Shown in pieces: positions 21,530 to 33,118 of a stretch of 64,000 nucleotides of DNA. The position numbers and the translations under genes were made by a program. The notes beneath the pieces were generated by a model, which saw only the letters and a program-made list of their open reading frames with translations, was not told the DNA's origin and did not search any database. The stretch spans positions 177,317,375 to 177,381,374 of the forward strand of contig CM077150.1 of NCBI GenBank assembly GCA_039583875.1, given 5' to 3'. The number at the start of each line of letters is the position of its first letter. Position 1 is the stretch's first letter. The stretch is from Platanthera guangdongensis. Taxonomy: Eukaryota; Streptophyta; Magnoliopsida; Asparagales; Orchidaceae.

Positions 21530-22085
21530 GCTTAGATGCAATGACAAATGATATGTTGGCTAATAAAATGATATGGAAGGAAAGCATGATATTAAAGACT
21601 AAACAAATTTACACAGGAATATGCAAGGGAGGAAAACCACCACTTGCCTGAAATTCACCAAATTCAAAACTCTCGAGCACTCCACAGGGTCAATCTGAAC
21701 GAAGGCAACAACAACAAAAATCTGAAATTATACAGGCAAAAATCGAAGGTTGGGGCCGCAAACCCCAATGCCAAAAATTCACGAAATGGGAAATATTAAC
21801 TACGCAAGCAAAGAGCTCGGCAAAAGCTTTCCAAATATATGCTCCGACGAAAAATTCGAGCACCGGAGCTCTAGAAATGGCGGTCAGAAGGCTCCCAAAA
21901 ACAAACTCTACTCCATCAAACTCTCTCGAAAAATCTCTCCGGAAAAGATAAGAGAAAATAAGAAGATAGGATTTGCCTTGGGAAAGAAGCAGGAAATGGG
22001 GATGACTGCCGACTTGTCATCTTTTCAAAGTTAGCTCAGACTTTTAAGAAAAACAACTTATTATAACACCCTTTTTACATATATA

Positions 22086-22533
22086 GGGTCTGTTTGGCGC
22101 AGCTATGGCGGCTTGAGAATCTCTTTTCCAGCCGCCAGAGCTTTTTTTCTGTGTTTGGGACAGCTCCTTATGAAGAGCTTTTCGTAAATCTCGAGCTGTT
22201 TTGCAGCTTTTCAGAAATCCCTCCCCCCCCCCCCCCCAGCTTCTGCTCCCGCAAAATAGTTTTCTCTCTCACAGGTTTTGAAATCTACCGGCCCCGACTT
22301 TTCCAATTCTTCCTGCAACTCGTGGGAGCCGACGGATCTCGCCGGAGCTGACACATCTCGCCGGAGCCGACGCTCCCTCCTCCCGCTCTCGCTCTATTTC
22401 TTCAAAACGCACTTCTGCACAGAACAACCAAACACTCTGCAGTTTTTCAAAACTGCTCCCCAGAGATCTATTTTAAAACAGTTCTTTCCGAACAGCGGGT
22501 TTTCAATCCGTCAGAGCTATCCAAAACAGAACC
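22086..22533. mobile_element. MITE-like element
   Basis: Begins GGGTCTGTTTGG. Its end, read on the minus strand, begins GGTTCTGTTTTGG, giving an imperfect terminal inverted repeat of about 25 bp (both continue with AGCT...GACGG or GGCGG). ATA flanks both ends (22083-22085, 22534-22536), a possible 3-bp target duplication. The termini resemble those of PIF/Harbinger and some hAT MITEs. There is no coding capacity; short ORFs inside it are incidental. Confidence 0.6.
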
Positions 22534-22671
22534 ATAATTTATAAGTTAAGCAAACTAAACCTACTTTGTTTCTAAAGAAATTCTCACTAATGATAGCGTG
22601 CCGTTAACTTCGTGTTAACGTAACGCTCTTACGTCATTAAGAAAATTAAAAATATATCAAAAATTCAGTGG

Positions 22672-22990
22672 CGTTACACCGGCAGCCTGCCCCAATCCCA
22701 CCGGTGGGTTCGCCAGATTCCGGTGAACCCGCTGGGGGCAGTCCGGCGAGGCTACAACACCACCGCCTCTCAAAAATTTCCCGATCCCGTTTTGAATTTT
22801 TTTAAAATTTGAACTGCCGCGCCGGCAGCCAGCCCGCCTCCCGCCGCCCGCCAGCGGGTTCGCCAGAGAACCCCCGCCACCCACTGGGTCTCACGGGGAG
22901 GGCCACCGCCGACGGTGGCCCTGCCCGTTCGACACCGGACAACCCTCGATAGGTTCGTCGGGACCGCCGAATCCACCTGTGAGCGGCAGG
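22672..22990. repeat. Degenerate GC-rich inverted repeats
   Basis: CCACCGGTGGGTTCGCC and CCGGTGAACCCGC form an imperfect inverted repeat at 22704-22740. A weaker relative lies at about 22850-22885. The sequence closely parallels the arms of the long hairpin at 41759-41924. No boundaries or target duplication could be fixed. Confidence 0.6.
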
Positions 22991-24729
22991 CAAGTCGGCG
23001 GCGGCGGAGAAGAGATGGAGATGGCAGCCGGGCGTGAACTTGCTCTCAAATTCATTCCCCATGGCAGAATATTTAATCGATTTCAAGTACATATAATATC
23101 ATTCTACTAATAAATTTGAAATTTAGGATATATTTGAAATTTAGGATATATTAGGCTAATGGCACTGTTACACTTGGCTTTGTTAAAGGAGGCCGCCAGT
23201 GAGCTCACGTCTACCAACTGCGGTACGACAGCCAGCTGATGCTGCTGGTGGCGTTGCCTGGCATCCTGTTTTTTCAACTTTTTTTTGATTTTTTTTGCAC
23301 GAATTTCTACTTTTAATAATAGTTTAGTTATTTAAAACAAATAAAATAAAACAAAAATTTTAAAAAACATTAAACAAAATAATTTTAAAAAAAAAATCAG
23401 GGACAGGAGAAGCCCGCTCTTGGGGCCGTGTATTGTTGCGCTGGGCACGGATACTTAAAAAATTTCGAAAAAAATTGTCGTTGTGGGGGGGGGGGGGGGG
23501 AAGGGGGAGCCAAATATTGTCGCGCAGGACACGGGAAGTCCCCCGTGTACTTTCCCTCGCATTATTTTAAGAATATAGTAAGAAATATTACAAAAGCTGG
23601 GCTCAAGGGCCGCTCCACCAATTATACCAAATCACTGTACTTCATTGTGCACGACCACCCAACCTATCACCAATTTGTTTGAGAATTTATACCAAAATTC
23701 TAACAATAACAAACACTAACAGTGTACAACGCGCATTCGGACCTTTGCATCTTCAAAAACTTCATTGATCACACGGAAGTTAACACTAACTAAAGTTGCA
23801 AACAAATAGATTTCTACTGAAGGCATGGGGACTGACCTCTCCAGAGCTCACATTTATCCTGATATGATAAACACAATCCCCCTCCCTCCCGCTCATAAAT
23901 ACATTTCTGGTTACTCTGCAAAAATTGATGCTGGTGACCAGTAAGTGAATGCCTAAATGCTCAACAGAAGAAATAGTAGCATCACAAGAACTAGATGCTG
24001 AGATAATTGGAGAACACAACTCTTTGCGATTCCATTGATTGGGCTCACTGGACCAAATCCCGTACCTCTAGTCGTACTTGAGTTCAATCCCATGCTGCAC
24101 AATAAGAAATCGCAGTCAAAATGATGTTTATTTGATATTTAGAGTTTATTTTGTTTATAGTTTGCGCTTTCAAAGCGGGTTTGGTTCCAATTAGTTTCCT
24201 CAGTTTTGGATGAAATTTACTAAAAGAGTTCTGGTAAAATTTCAGCACTAATCAGATTACACTAGTAGCTACTGAAAACAGAACAAAATCCCAAAACTTT
24301 GGATCCAAATGAAACACAAGTTTTAAACCTCTTTTTTTAAACAAAAGTCTGGAAGTTTGTTTCAAAGAAAGAATAAAAGATGGTTCATGTTTGTACCTTC
24401 CAGCAAAGATGCATGATCCATGGCCTGTGATGAAAAAAATGAGGCTGTAAGTATAAATATGTAGTAAATTAAAGAGTGTTGGAAAATTAACATCGTCTAA
24501 TATAATTTTGGTGCCTCTCTAACACAGTTTTAGCTTCGAAGCAAATGTTCTAACATGTTATTAAACAGACTATTCTATACGGAACAATCAACTCTCCTGC
24601 AACTACAACAACACTCAAGCAACTATTTTAAAAAAAACGCAAGTGTCAAAAGAAAAATACTTTGTTGATGACAAGTTGATTGAAATGGACCGTGTTTTCA
24701 TCAGGACACAAGCATGGCTATTGATAAAA
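22991..24729. other. AT-rich sequence without recognised gene
   Basis: Contains a duplicated 18-bp block (TTTGAAATTTAGGATATA) near 23116-23150, a G homopolymer near 23485-23500 with degenerate CCCGTGTA-type repeats around it, and A/T-rich low-complexity stretches. No ORF here resembles a protein family I know. Confidence 0.5.
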
Positions 24730-24755
24730 ATACACTAAATATATATTTAGTGTAT
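24730..24755. repeat. 26-bp perfect AT-rich palindrome
   Basis: Half-site ATACACTAAATAT is followed directly by its reverse complement with no loop. It lies about 30 bp beyond the end of Copia relic I. Confidence 0.9.
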
Positions 24756-24782
24756 ATATTTTCAATATTACAATACTGCTCC

Positions 24783-25754
24783 TTAAAATTGTCGAAAGAT
24801 ATTCACTAAGCTCATCTCGTTACAATTCCTGATCATATCCTCTGAACTGAGTCCCTTGGTTAAGCAGTCTACAAACTGACCCTTGGTCGAGACGTGACTA
24901 AACTCCAGTAGCCCACTATCAAGCTTCTCCTTAATAAAAAACCTATCAATCTCTATATGTTTGGTTCGATCGTGTTGCCCTGGATTATTTGCAATACTGA
25001 TGGCTGACTGACTGTCACACCACAACTTCATCATATATTCTTGATCCAACTTCAACTCTACAAGCATCCCTCTCAGCCACGGGAGCTCTGCAACTCCTAA
25101 TGTCATGACTCTGTACTCTGCCTTTGTTGTCGATCTAACCACTACTGACTGTTTGTTGATCCTCTAGGAGACCAGGTTGCCTCCCACAAATATGCAATAG
25201 CCTGAAGTGGACCTCCTATCATCCGCACAGCTTGCACAGTCAGAGTCGCAATAGCCCTCAATCTTTGTGTGTTCATTTCTTCTGAAGGTCAGACCCTTTC
25301 CAGGAGCACTCTTCAAGTATCGCAAAATATGGTACACTGCATCCATATGACCCTTCCCGGGTCATGCATATGGGGCTCACCACGCTCACAGAAAAGTCAA
25401 TCTCCTCCAGCTCCTCATCACTTTCCTACTCCACAGATCCTCCCTATCATACTCTCAAATCTGTCACCAACCTTTCTCTCTCTAGTCTCATACTTTTGTA
25501 ATCTGACAAGTCTAATGCGGGTAGGGCTCTCTCTTGTCGGTAGTACTGTTCTAGCTCTCTAAAGTGAACATCCATGCTCACAAAACATATTTTCTCCACT
25601 GAACTCCAGCACATATATCCCTTGTGAGTATGAGAGTAGCCCACAAAAATACACTTGATAGCCCTTGCATCATGCTTACCAACACCTGGCTTGTTGTCCT
25701 TCACGAAGATCACACACCCAAATACCTTCAAAGGAAGTAGCTTGGCTGGGAAGT
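24783..25754 (-). pseudogene. Copia relic I: integrase end joined to RNase H, RT deleted
   Basis: On the minus strand 25754-25447 reads the C-terminal integrase region (PLKVFGCVIFVKD, RAIKCIFVGYSHTHKGY). It jumps within about 100 bp to the start of RNase H (MDAVYHILRYLKSAPGKG, 25346) and continues DCASCADDRRSTSGYC, TTKAEYRVM and RTKHIEIDRFFIKEK to 24783. The whole RT domain, about 700 bp or more, is missing, so this is an internal deletion product. A 26-bp perfect palindrome lies just beyond its 3' end at 24730-24755. Confidence 0.85.
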
Positions 25755-27423
25755 TTGGCGCCAACTGTCGTCTTTCATCTGGACGAAAGCCACCTGGGCT
25801 GGTGGCAACCCTGTCGGGGGCTAGGTGACATTGGCGCGCGCTGTAAGAAGGTTTTGGTTGTCTGACGGGGAAGGAAGGGGGCACAATGGACGTGCCCGAG
25901 ACGACCTTCAACCTTGCAGAGTCACCGTCGAGGCGACAAGGTTGTCCCTTGTGTAGGAACGGCATGGACCTAGTCTCCCAATTAACACATACCTAGCCGA
26001 GCGTGCGGAGCCAAGCCACTCCCCGCACGGCGTCGAGGTTGCCTAAGCAGAATTCGTAGAAGTTCGTGGTCACGTAATAGGGCCCCATAGCGAGAGAGAC
26101 AGTCGTGCAACAACCCTGAAGCGGGCGGTGGCGCCCATCGCCCATGCCGACCGCAACGTCCGGGGCAGGAACTATGGTAAGATGGAGCTGCTGCACCAGG
26201 TGCTCGGAGATGAGGTTGTGGCTTGCGCCGCTGTCCACCATGATGATGATCGGGTGATCCCGTAGTGTGCTCGAGAGATGCATGGTTTGTTGGCTGGAGA
26301 TCTCGCCTGTCGAGGCGCAGGACAACTCCAACCGGTGGAACGTAGTTGCGGTGGAGTCGGTGGTGTGTCCTCTGGTGGAGCTCCAGAGCCTCAAAGTTGG
26401 CCAAAGTAACCTCAGGGTCGACGTCGTCGATGATGGCACGGAAGTCCTTGACCGCGCAGATGTGGGTAGGAAAATAGGGTTGATGGCAGAAGAAACACAA
26501 CCCCTTTCAACGGAGGTCGTCCAAATCGCGGGTGGAAAATTGTTGAGGAGGGGATGGTCGGCCTGGCGGAGCGGCTGAAGGAGGCGGAGGAGCTGGTGTC
26601 TCTAGAATAACGGTCCGCCACGGTCGCCCCCCCCCCCCCCCGACAAAGGTCCTCCTGACGACGACGGTGGTCGAGGAGACAAATCCGCCTCCACGAGGCA
26701 GGCCATGTCGAGGGCATCGGAAACTATCCGGGGTGGTGAGTGCGGAGCCGGAAGAGGATGTGGGGCAAGAGGCCCTGCATGAAGAAGTCGAGGTACTGAT
26801 ATGGAGGTAAGCCCAAAACATTAGTGACGAGAGCCACAAACTCATTGGTGTAATCATCCAATGCACCGGTTTGGCGGACCCCACGCAGCAGTTCGATGGC
26901 GGATCCGGAATAGCGGCTGTCATAACGGCGGATCAACTCTTGTTTGATCTCCGACCAAGAGATCGTCGGGTTGGAATGTCGGAGCCACCGAGCCCAATGA
27001 AGGGCAGAGCCGTCACGTCTCACGACGGCAGTAGAGACCTTATCCTGCTCAGGAGTATGGTAATGGTCGAAGTACTGCTCCGTTTTGACAATCCACCCAA
27101 TCCGGTCCACAACGGCAAAGGTGGAGAGGTCCAAAGCATGGTCGGAGCGGCCTGGAAGAGGCGGGGTCACGGAGTCCTCATTGTAAAGGGGAGGCACGAC
27201 CCCGAGGGTGCACGCGACGGCGGGCAGGCACACTGAGCCGGTCGCAGGTGAGGCGGGGGGGGGGGGGGGGGGGGGGGGGTAGGGCGTCGAACTTGGCGTG
27301 GAAGGAGAGGATGGAGGCGTGCATGGAAGCTACGAGGGCCTCCTGGGCTTCAACACGACGGAGGGCCTCGGTGGCGGTGTCCTCCTGCTGCAAGTCCACG
27401 TTTGAACGGGTGTTGGGGGTCAT
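25755..27423 (-). pseudogene. Gypsy relic H: gag and protease
   Basis: The minus-strand frame starts at 27423 (MTPNTRSNVDLQQED). Gag follows with EQYFDHYHTPEQDKVSTAVV, ALHWARWLRH, ISWSEIKQELIRRY and GALDDYTNEFVALV (about 27120-26730), then a Pro-rich linker, CFFCHQPYFP..HIC as the remains of a zinc knuckle, and protease IIIMVDSGASHNLIS (about 26256) and GVAWLRTLG. Several stops and shifts occur. Reading continues to about 25755, where it meets Copia relic I in one open frame. It belongs to the chromovirus-like plant Gypsy type by gag and protease style. Confidence 0.8.
27255..27279. repeat. G homopolymer (about 25 nt) in Gypsy relic H gag
   Basis: An uninterrupted run of about 25 G on the + strand would read as polyproline in the minus-strand gag frame. 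Length is likely unstable and may be a sequencing or assembly estimate. Confidence 0.85.
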
Positions 27424-28340
27424 TTCTCAGGGCGGGAGGCAGCAGCGGCACGGGCACGGCGTAAGCGGGCGAGTGCGGAGCCTAGAGGGATTGGCGGACC
27501 GGCTTCCTGGGGACGTGTTGCGTCGATCTGCGTCGGGCGGCTCAGGTCGCGATCCGTTGGAAAAAGGCAAGCGGAATGCCCGGATTGGGAGCTGTTGTGA
27601 CTGAATATGGAAGCGGGGAGCGGAATGTCGGGGTAGGGATGCGGACGCAGCGCTGTAACGCGATGCTACGGAGGGGAATCAATGTTGACGGCAGCGGAAG
27701 TTGCCGATCCGGACGAAATCAAAGAAGCGCAGAAATGAAGTGACATGGAATCCAGTAGCCGAACGAAATCGGAGCGTGGAGGTTCCTTGCGGCGCGATCG
27801 AGCGCATAATTCTGCGAGATCGGGCGGAGCGGACGTCGCAGACGGGCTGGATCGATAGTGGCTGAGCGCAACCGGCGGCCTACGGCGGGTGGGACGGCAG
27901 GGTCAAACCAAATTGATAAAAACTAGGGAATCCGGTGGTAGAGAGAAGGGGGTGTTGGCGGTAGAGAGAAGAGAAAGAAGGAGAGGGGGAGGAATTAGAG
28001 TTAGAGGGAAGAGAAAAATCACAACATTCATCCAAGATAGTATTACCAATCCAAATCAGCACCTCTTATAGAGAGGGGTGCTAATAACTGGAAATATAAA
28101 ATAACATAACATAAAACATAAAGTGAATATTAGTTATCCTCCGCACCGTCCCCGCCTGGGTCGTCCTCGTCGGTCCAAGCCGCTCCCGACGCGCCCGGTT
28201 CATCTTTACCGGTCTGCGCCACGTATCGTCGCGAATATCTGTAACATCATGTCTTTCCGTATCGTCGCGAATATCTGTAACATCATGTCTTTCCGTATCG
28301 TCGCGAATATCTCTGTTACTAGCACCCGGCGTTAGTTTAT
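27424..28340 (-). other. Upstream region of Gypsy relic H, possible LTR
   Basis: Lies 5' of gag on the minus strand and should hold the leader and 5' LTR. I could not find a clear primer site or terminal repeats. A CTCTATAAG TATA-like sequence occurs on the minus strand near 28070. The right part includes a 36-bp tandem repeat (28225-28322). Confidence 0.35.
28225..28322. repeat. 36-bp tandem repeat, about 2.6 copies
   Basis: Unit CGTATCGTCGCGAATATCTG plus 16 more bases (TAACATCATGTCTTTC), two exact copies and a partial third. It follows the possible LTR of Gypsy relic H. Confidence 0.9.
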
Positions 28341-29916
28341 AATGCTGACGCTAGTATAAAAAACTGATTTTCTTATTTTTCTATTTTAAACATTGTTTCA
28401 GTCATTTTTAAATGTTATTTTCTTTGAATAGTACCGGACAGTAAAATCAAAAAATTTAAAAACTTCAAAACTCAAAAATATGTTTTCCTTTAAAAATTTT
28501 CAAAATCAACTACAAAATTTAAAAAACATACAAATACAAATATTTGTTTTCTTTTATCTTGCTTTGCATGTATAGTATTTCAAAAAACTACCAAAAAAAC
28601 TATTTCACTATAGTTGCAATGTCTTTCAAGAATGATTATTAAATACAATGTTTAATTTCCCTTTCAAGTTCTTTCAAACATTATTTTTTTTATTATCATG
28701 CCTTGAAAACTATCTTCTAACAGGCAATGAAATTGATTGTAGTGCACATGTGTATGAATAGTTAGGATACATCTAAGTATGAGAAATATTTTATGTTTGA
28801 TAATGACTTTCACTCACACCTTTTGATGGCCTATATGTGTTGATAATTTGAAACATGCATGATTGTGTAGTGTAATACCATAATATTTAAAATGCATAAA
28901 TAGGTTAGCTACACACTAATAAAATTATTTCTTGCAATTGTCTTGTTGTTTTCATGCACATCTCTATGTTTAAAAAAACAAATTGTTCAAAAATAATGAT
29001 ACTGTTTGCAATATAAGTGAATTCGAAGTCTTTAGTCATCAACAAAAAAAAATCAAAAAAAACATTACAAGGAGATACTCTACGAAACACTACTCACCCT
29101 CCTAATAAGTCTTAATGAACATTGAGAGGTACAACATCTTAGATAAGAATTGTAAAGTGTCATGTTGCAAACAAACTATTACTATTTTGTGTACACCAGA
29201 TCACAAAGTAGCATAAAAATAAATGTGATCTCCTAAGCACTACTTTGCACCATGATAAGTCTTAATGAGCATTGTGTGTGCAGAGCACCTTGGTCGTTGT
29301 ACTTTATATTTATGTGCATTGAAAAGTGTGGAAGTAAATTTATTTATGTAATTTAATGTTATGTGTGTTTCATTACATATGTAATGTCTTTTTAATTACC
29401 TTGCTTGCATACTTTATCAAAACTCTATTTTGTACACATCATTATCTTGCACAACACTTCTACTGATGAGAATTAAACTATAATGCAAACATACACAAAT
29501 TTTTTACAATCTTTAGTAAATGCACTAGATAGCACTGCATGATCTCTACAAGTATACTTGACTTGCAAATTATCTAACATTGTAGTTTTCTTATCTTGTT
29601 TTGATAAATTGAAAAATGCCTCTAAATATTGGCTTTTATAGCATCTCTTGTTTTTTAATTCAAAAAAAAACATTGTCTTAATAAACTACATGCGTCAAAT
29701 TGCACATCAATGTTTAATGTATAGTTCTTTATGCTTCATTATCACTTAAAGCTTGAGCATGGCATATCATTCTCTTTACAAGCATTAACATATATTGATC
29801 AACACGTGATATTATGACATTATTCTCTACATAGAAAGAAATCTCTTGCTAAGACAGTTTACCTCGCCCTCTTTTGATAATATCAAAAGGGGGAGAATTA
29901 ATTGTAAGAAATATAC
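28341..29916 (+). other. AT-rich non-coding 3' internal region of Sirevirus C
   Basis: No protein signal on either strand. Contains a degenerate ~150-bp duplication (TAAGTCTTAATGARCATTG at about 29106 and 29256) and, near the right end, the hairpin TTTTGATAATATCAAAA followed by GGGGGAGA (about 29873-29896). Together with 31690-31842 it looks like the long non-coding stretch before a Sirevirus 3' LTR. Its left boundary is unclear; 28310-28390 resembles the last part of LTR C. Confidence 0.5.
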
Positions 29917-31689
29917 TGAAAGTATCTAGCGTCTACCTAAATCACCTAGAGGGGGGTGAATAGGTGATGTTTGTGTCTTTACGCGGAATAAAAATCACTT
30001 AAAAATCAAGCACACAAACACAGAAATTTATAGTTGTTCCCCGAGTTGCGTACGTCCACTTTCCTGCCTCGCCTATCTACCACAAAGGGCTAGATTCAGC
30101 TACTTCACCAAACTTAGATTTCGTCAAATCTTACACCTCGGAGTCATAACTTCTACAACTCGGAGACGACACTCCTATCACTCGGAGAACAACCTCTCCT
30201 ACAACTCTATCCATAACCGGATCTACAACCTCGATCCACAGCCGGATCTACTCTCTTGATCCACAAACGGATCTAATAACTCGGAGATAAATCTCCTACA
30301 ATAGTTAAACAATAAACACGATTACAAGTGTTCGCTCTGAAGTTCCTCGAAAGGGTTGATCTTGAATTTCGAGAACTCGAAAACTTGAAATCTTTTGGAT
30401 CTTGAATCCTCACGTGTCTAGATCTGGAGGAATAGAAGACTTTTGAAGGCAGCAATCCAGACGTAGAGATCAAGAACGATTGGATCTTACAGTGCTTGCG
30501 GTATTCGGCCGATCGGAAAACGTGTGCGTACATGAGGCCGACGGGTTGCCAATTTGGAATGTTTTGTCGTTTTGAATCGGTGATCAATTTAGCACAAAAG
30601 AAAGATTAACAATTAAGAAGAATATCCAAAAACAAAAGACAGAAATTATTGTGCATGGCCGATAGAACCCGTGACTGGTTTTTGAAAATTTTCGGAAAAA
30701 TGACTTAAGTCAAATTTGTCGAGTATCGTCGAGTATCATAATGACACCCGTCGAATACATCTTGATATACGACAAAAATGAATTAGCCAAATCATCCCAG
30801 GCTGGTCGGTCACTCAACGCCATGGCGAAAAGTCATACTCGACGAATTCGTCGAGTATCAGCAGGCATACTCGACGAATTCGTCGAGTATCAGCTGAAAG
30901 ACTCAACGCACTCAACGTTTTTTGCTCACTCAACGCTAAGAGCATCATTCGTCGAATAGCGTCGAGAAGACTCAATGCTCTCGACGCCATGATATTCGAC
31001 GAATTGAGTTCACTCAACATCATAAGATGCATTCGACGAATATCATCGAGTTAACTCAACGCACTCAACGCTTTGATATTCGACGTATTATACTTGGAAA
31101 AATCTAGAGACGTAGCGCTGACTGGACTCAACGAATTCGGCGTGTATTACTTAACATATTCGACGAATTTGGCGAGTATCGTTAGATACATTCGACGAAT
31201 TCGACGAGTATGCACGATGATACTCGGCAAATTTTACCTAACAGATTTTCCAATTTCTTCAATGAATTTACCCTAAGTTTATACGACGAATTCGACGGGT
31301 ATTGGTAAGTATACCCGAGTGTATCGACGACGATACTCGACAAATTCGACGTGTATGCTTAACCATACTCGCCGAATTTTACTTAGGTAAAACTCTTATT
31401 TTTCCTGGGTCTAACTCATGACCATCCATGAGACTTTTCTTGTACTTGGGATAGAAGTGCACCCCAATAGAGAGATTACACGTGAGTCAACACATTGCCC
31501 TACACAATGAGGAATTACACTATATAGTCTTGTGTTTACTGACTCACTGTAACCTGACATTGGTGTGTACTTAACAATGAGAACCTGCAAGTACATAACT
31601 TAAAAGCAACATCAAATATAGTCACAATTCATCTTAGTTTAACTGCACCCTTCTTCAAATCCGGATTATTATGAATACAATACCCAACA
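29917..31689 (-). mobile_element. Solo LTR B of a Sirevirus-type element (1773 bp)
   Basis: Read on the minus strand it starts TGTTGGGTATTGTATTC (31689) and ends TCTAGGTGA...GATACTTTCA (29917). The end resembles LTR A (TCACCTATTCACCCCCC, CTTTCA). Flanks are TATAC (29912-29916) and TATAT (31690-31694), an almost matching 5-bp duplication. No internal sequence is present, so it is a solo LTR formed by recombination. Its array is at 30720-31385. I found no clear TATA box. Confidence 0.85.
30720..31385. repeat. Long-palindrome array in LTR B
   Basis: Built from ATACTCGACGAA and its reverse complement TTCGTCGAGTAT. Two complete 24-bp perfect palindromes lie 8 bp apart (30835-30858 and 30867-30890). 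About 15 half-sites or degenerate copies (TATTCGACGAA, TTCGACGAGTAT) follow, mixed with ACTCAACGC repeats. EcoRI-type GAATTC is the centre. Confidence 0.92.
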
Positions 31690-31842
31690 TATATCATTTA
31701 GGGGGAGTGTAAAATAGAAAGCATTTATGTAGGGGGAGTATCCATTTAGGGGGAGTATGTACATCATGCTTACTATAAACACCACAATTACTTTAAATGC
31801 TTTTTTTTCATAAAAGATTTGTTATTATCAAAAGGGGAAGTT
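31690..31842 (+). other. Multiple purine tracts before LTR C
   Basis: TTTAGGGGGAGTG, TAGGGGGAGTATCC, TTTAGGGGGAGTAT and finally TTATCAAAAGGGGAAGT, the last directly before the LTR. Several polypurine-like tracts near the 3' LTR are a described Sirevirus trait. Confidence 0.75.
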
Positions 31843-33118
31843 TGTTGGAACATGCATTCTGCATCTCTTGGTTTGAGAATAATAAATCTCAGTTTGTATT
31901 TGATCTTGCTTGTTGTGTCTTTATAGTGTGCATGAACTACAGGTTCAATACTCCTTTGAAAGATAAATCGAAATAATGAAGATGCTGCTCCATCAGTTGT
32001 TACTGCTGGGCAGTATCAATACCGTTGCCGCGAGCACCGACAATCTTGAACAAGGAGGAGATCGCCAAAGTGGGTGTTACCGCTAGGCGTTAACAATGAC
32101 GCTAGCACTGGCACCTCTATCTGAAAAGGCAACTTTGTCAAAAAAAGGAAAGATTGCAAAAAAGGAAGGTCGGTGCTGAAAAAGAAAACTACTATCGGTA
32201 GGCAGTATCACTATTGTCAGGCAATATCTTTTTGGAAGGTATAGTTTTGGAAGAAAATGTTGCCAAAAATAATGATATCCGCATATGGAAAAGTTTCTTA
32301 AAGTAGCGACCGCACGACGGAAGTATCAACACTGGCGTTAATTTTCATGCCTATAAAAAGAGCAGACCTCTTCCTTCCAGTGTATCACGACTTCAAATCA
32401 CAACTCTTATACTTTTGTGAGAGTCTCCTTGTTGTCAAGAACTCCTGTCAATGCTTGTGAAAGCTACAAACTCGCAGAAGGATCAATCACGTGTACGCTA
32501 CATAAAGGACAAGCACATCTATTGTGACAATCATTGTGCATCTTTGTCATCTTCGAGTTCATCATATTGAGGGAGTTTTTAATATTATTGTATTCATTTG
32601 TATTTTGTTTATTTCTAATCGTTGTAAATTCGTAGAAGGTATGAGCGACTAAATCTTGCGAGACTGGGGGAAAATCGTCTGGTGTGGACGTCGGTTTCCG
32701 GGGATGATTCTACAATTCGCCGCGTGTTGTTGCGACTAGGTCTAGAGTAGATCTATAGGGTGATTCAATGTCGTATCTTGGAGAGATAGGCTAGAACCAA
32801 CCGGCACTTAAGAGAAAGGTCGGTATAGAAAACCAAAAGGTTTCTACTATCACCTCGATCTCAAGGATCATTGGGATCACAGTTTTGTAATCATTATTTA
32901 TAAAATAAAAGCATCTTTTATTTCAGTATTGTCTTACTATGTTTTTGTTCTGAGTTTTAAAGAAAAATGGAATTTCTGTTACTAACGCAGAGCGGTTGTT
33001 ACTACCGTTGGCGATAGCAACAGAAACTATAATCAGTTTGTTTCTTATGTTGAAATCTGAATATTATTAAAACATTTATTCATCCCCCCCCCCCCCCCGA
33101 AGGGCACCGCAAGATTCA
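31843..33118 (+). repeat. 3' LTR of Sirevirus C (1276 bp)
   Basis: Starts TGTTGGAACATGC after a purine tract and ends GCAAGATTCA after a run of about 16 C. TATA box at 32352-32359 (TATAAAAA). Upstream of it are imperfect palindromes of the type TTACCGC-TA-GGCGTTAA and TATCGGTAGGCAGTATC; one more pair lies near the 3' end (TACCGTTGGCGATAG, about 33004). It abuts Copia E. No 5' LTR of C was identified. Confidence 0.75.

Noticed and set aside
21750..22034. 94-codon plus ORF rich in Lys and Ser
   Set aside because: No recognisable family or supporting promoter; left as non-coding.
22600..22640. CGTTAAC...GTTAACG inverted repeat as a Helitron 3' hairpin
   Set aside because: No CTRR terminus at the right distance and no matching 5' TC end could be found.
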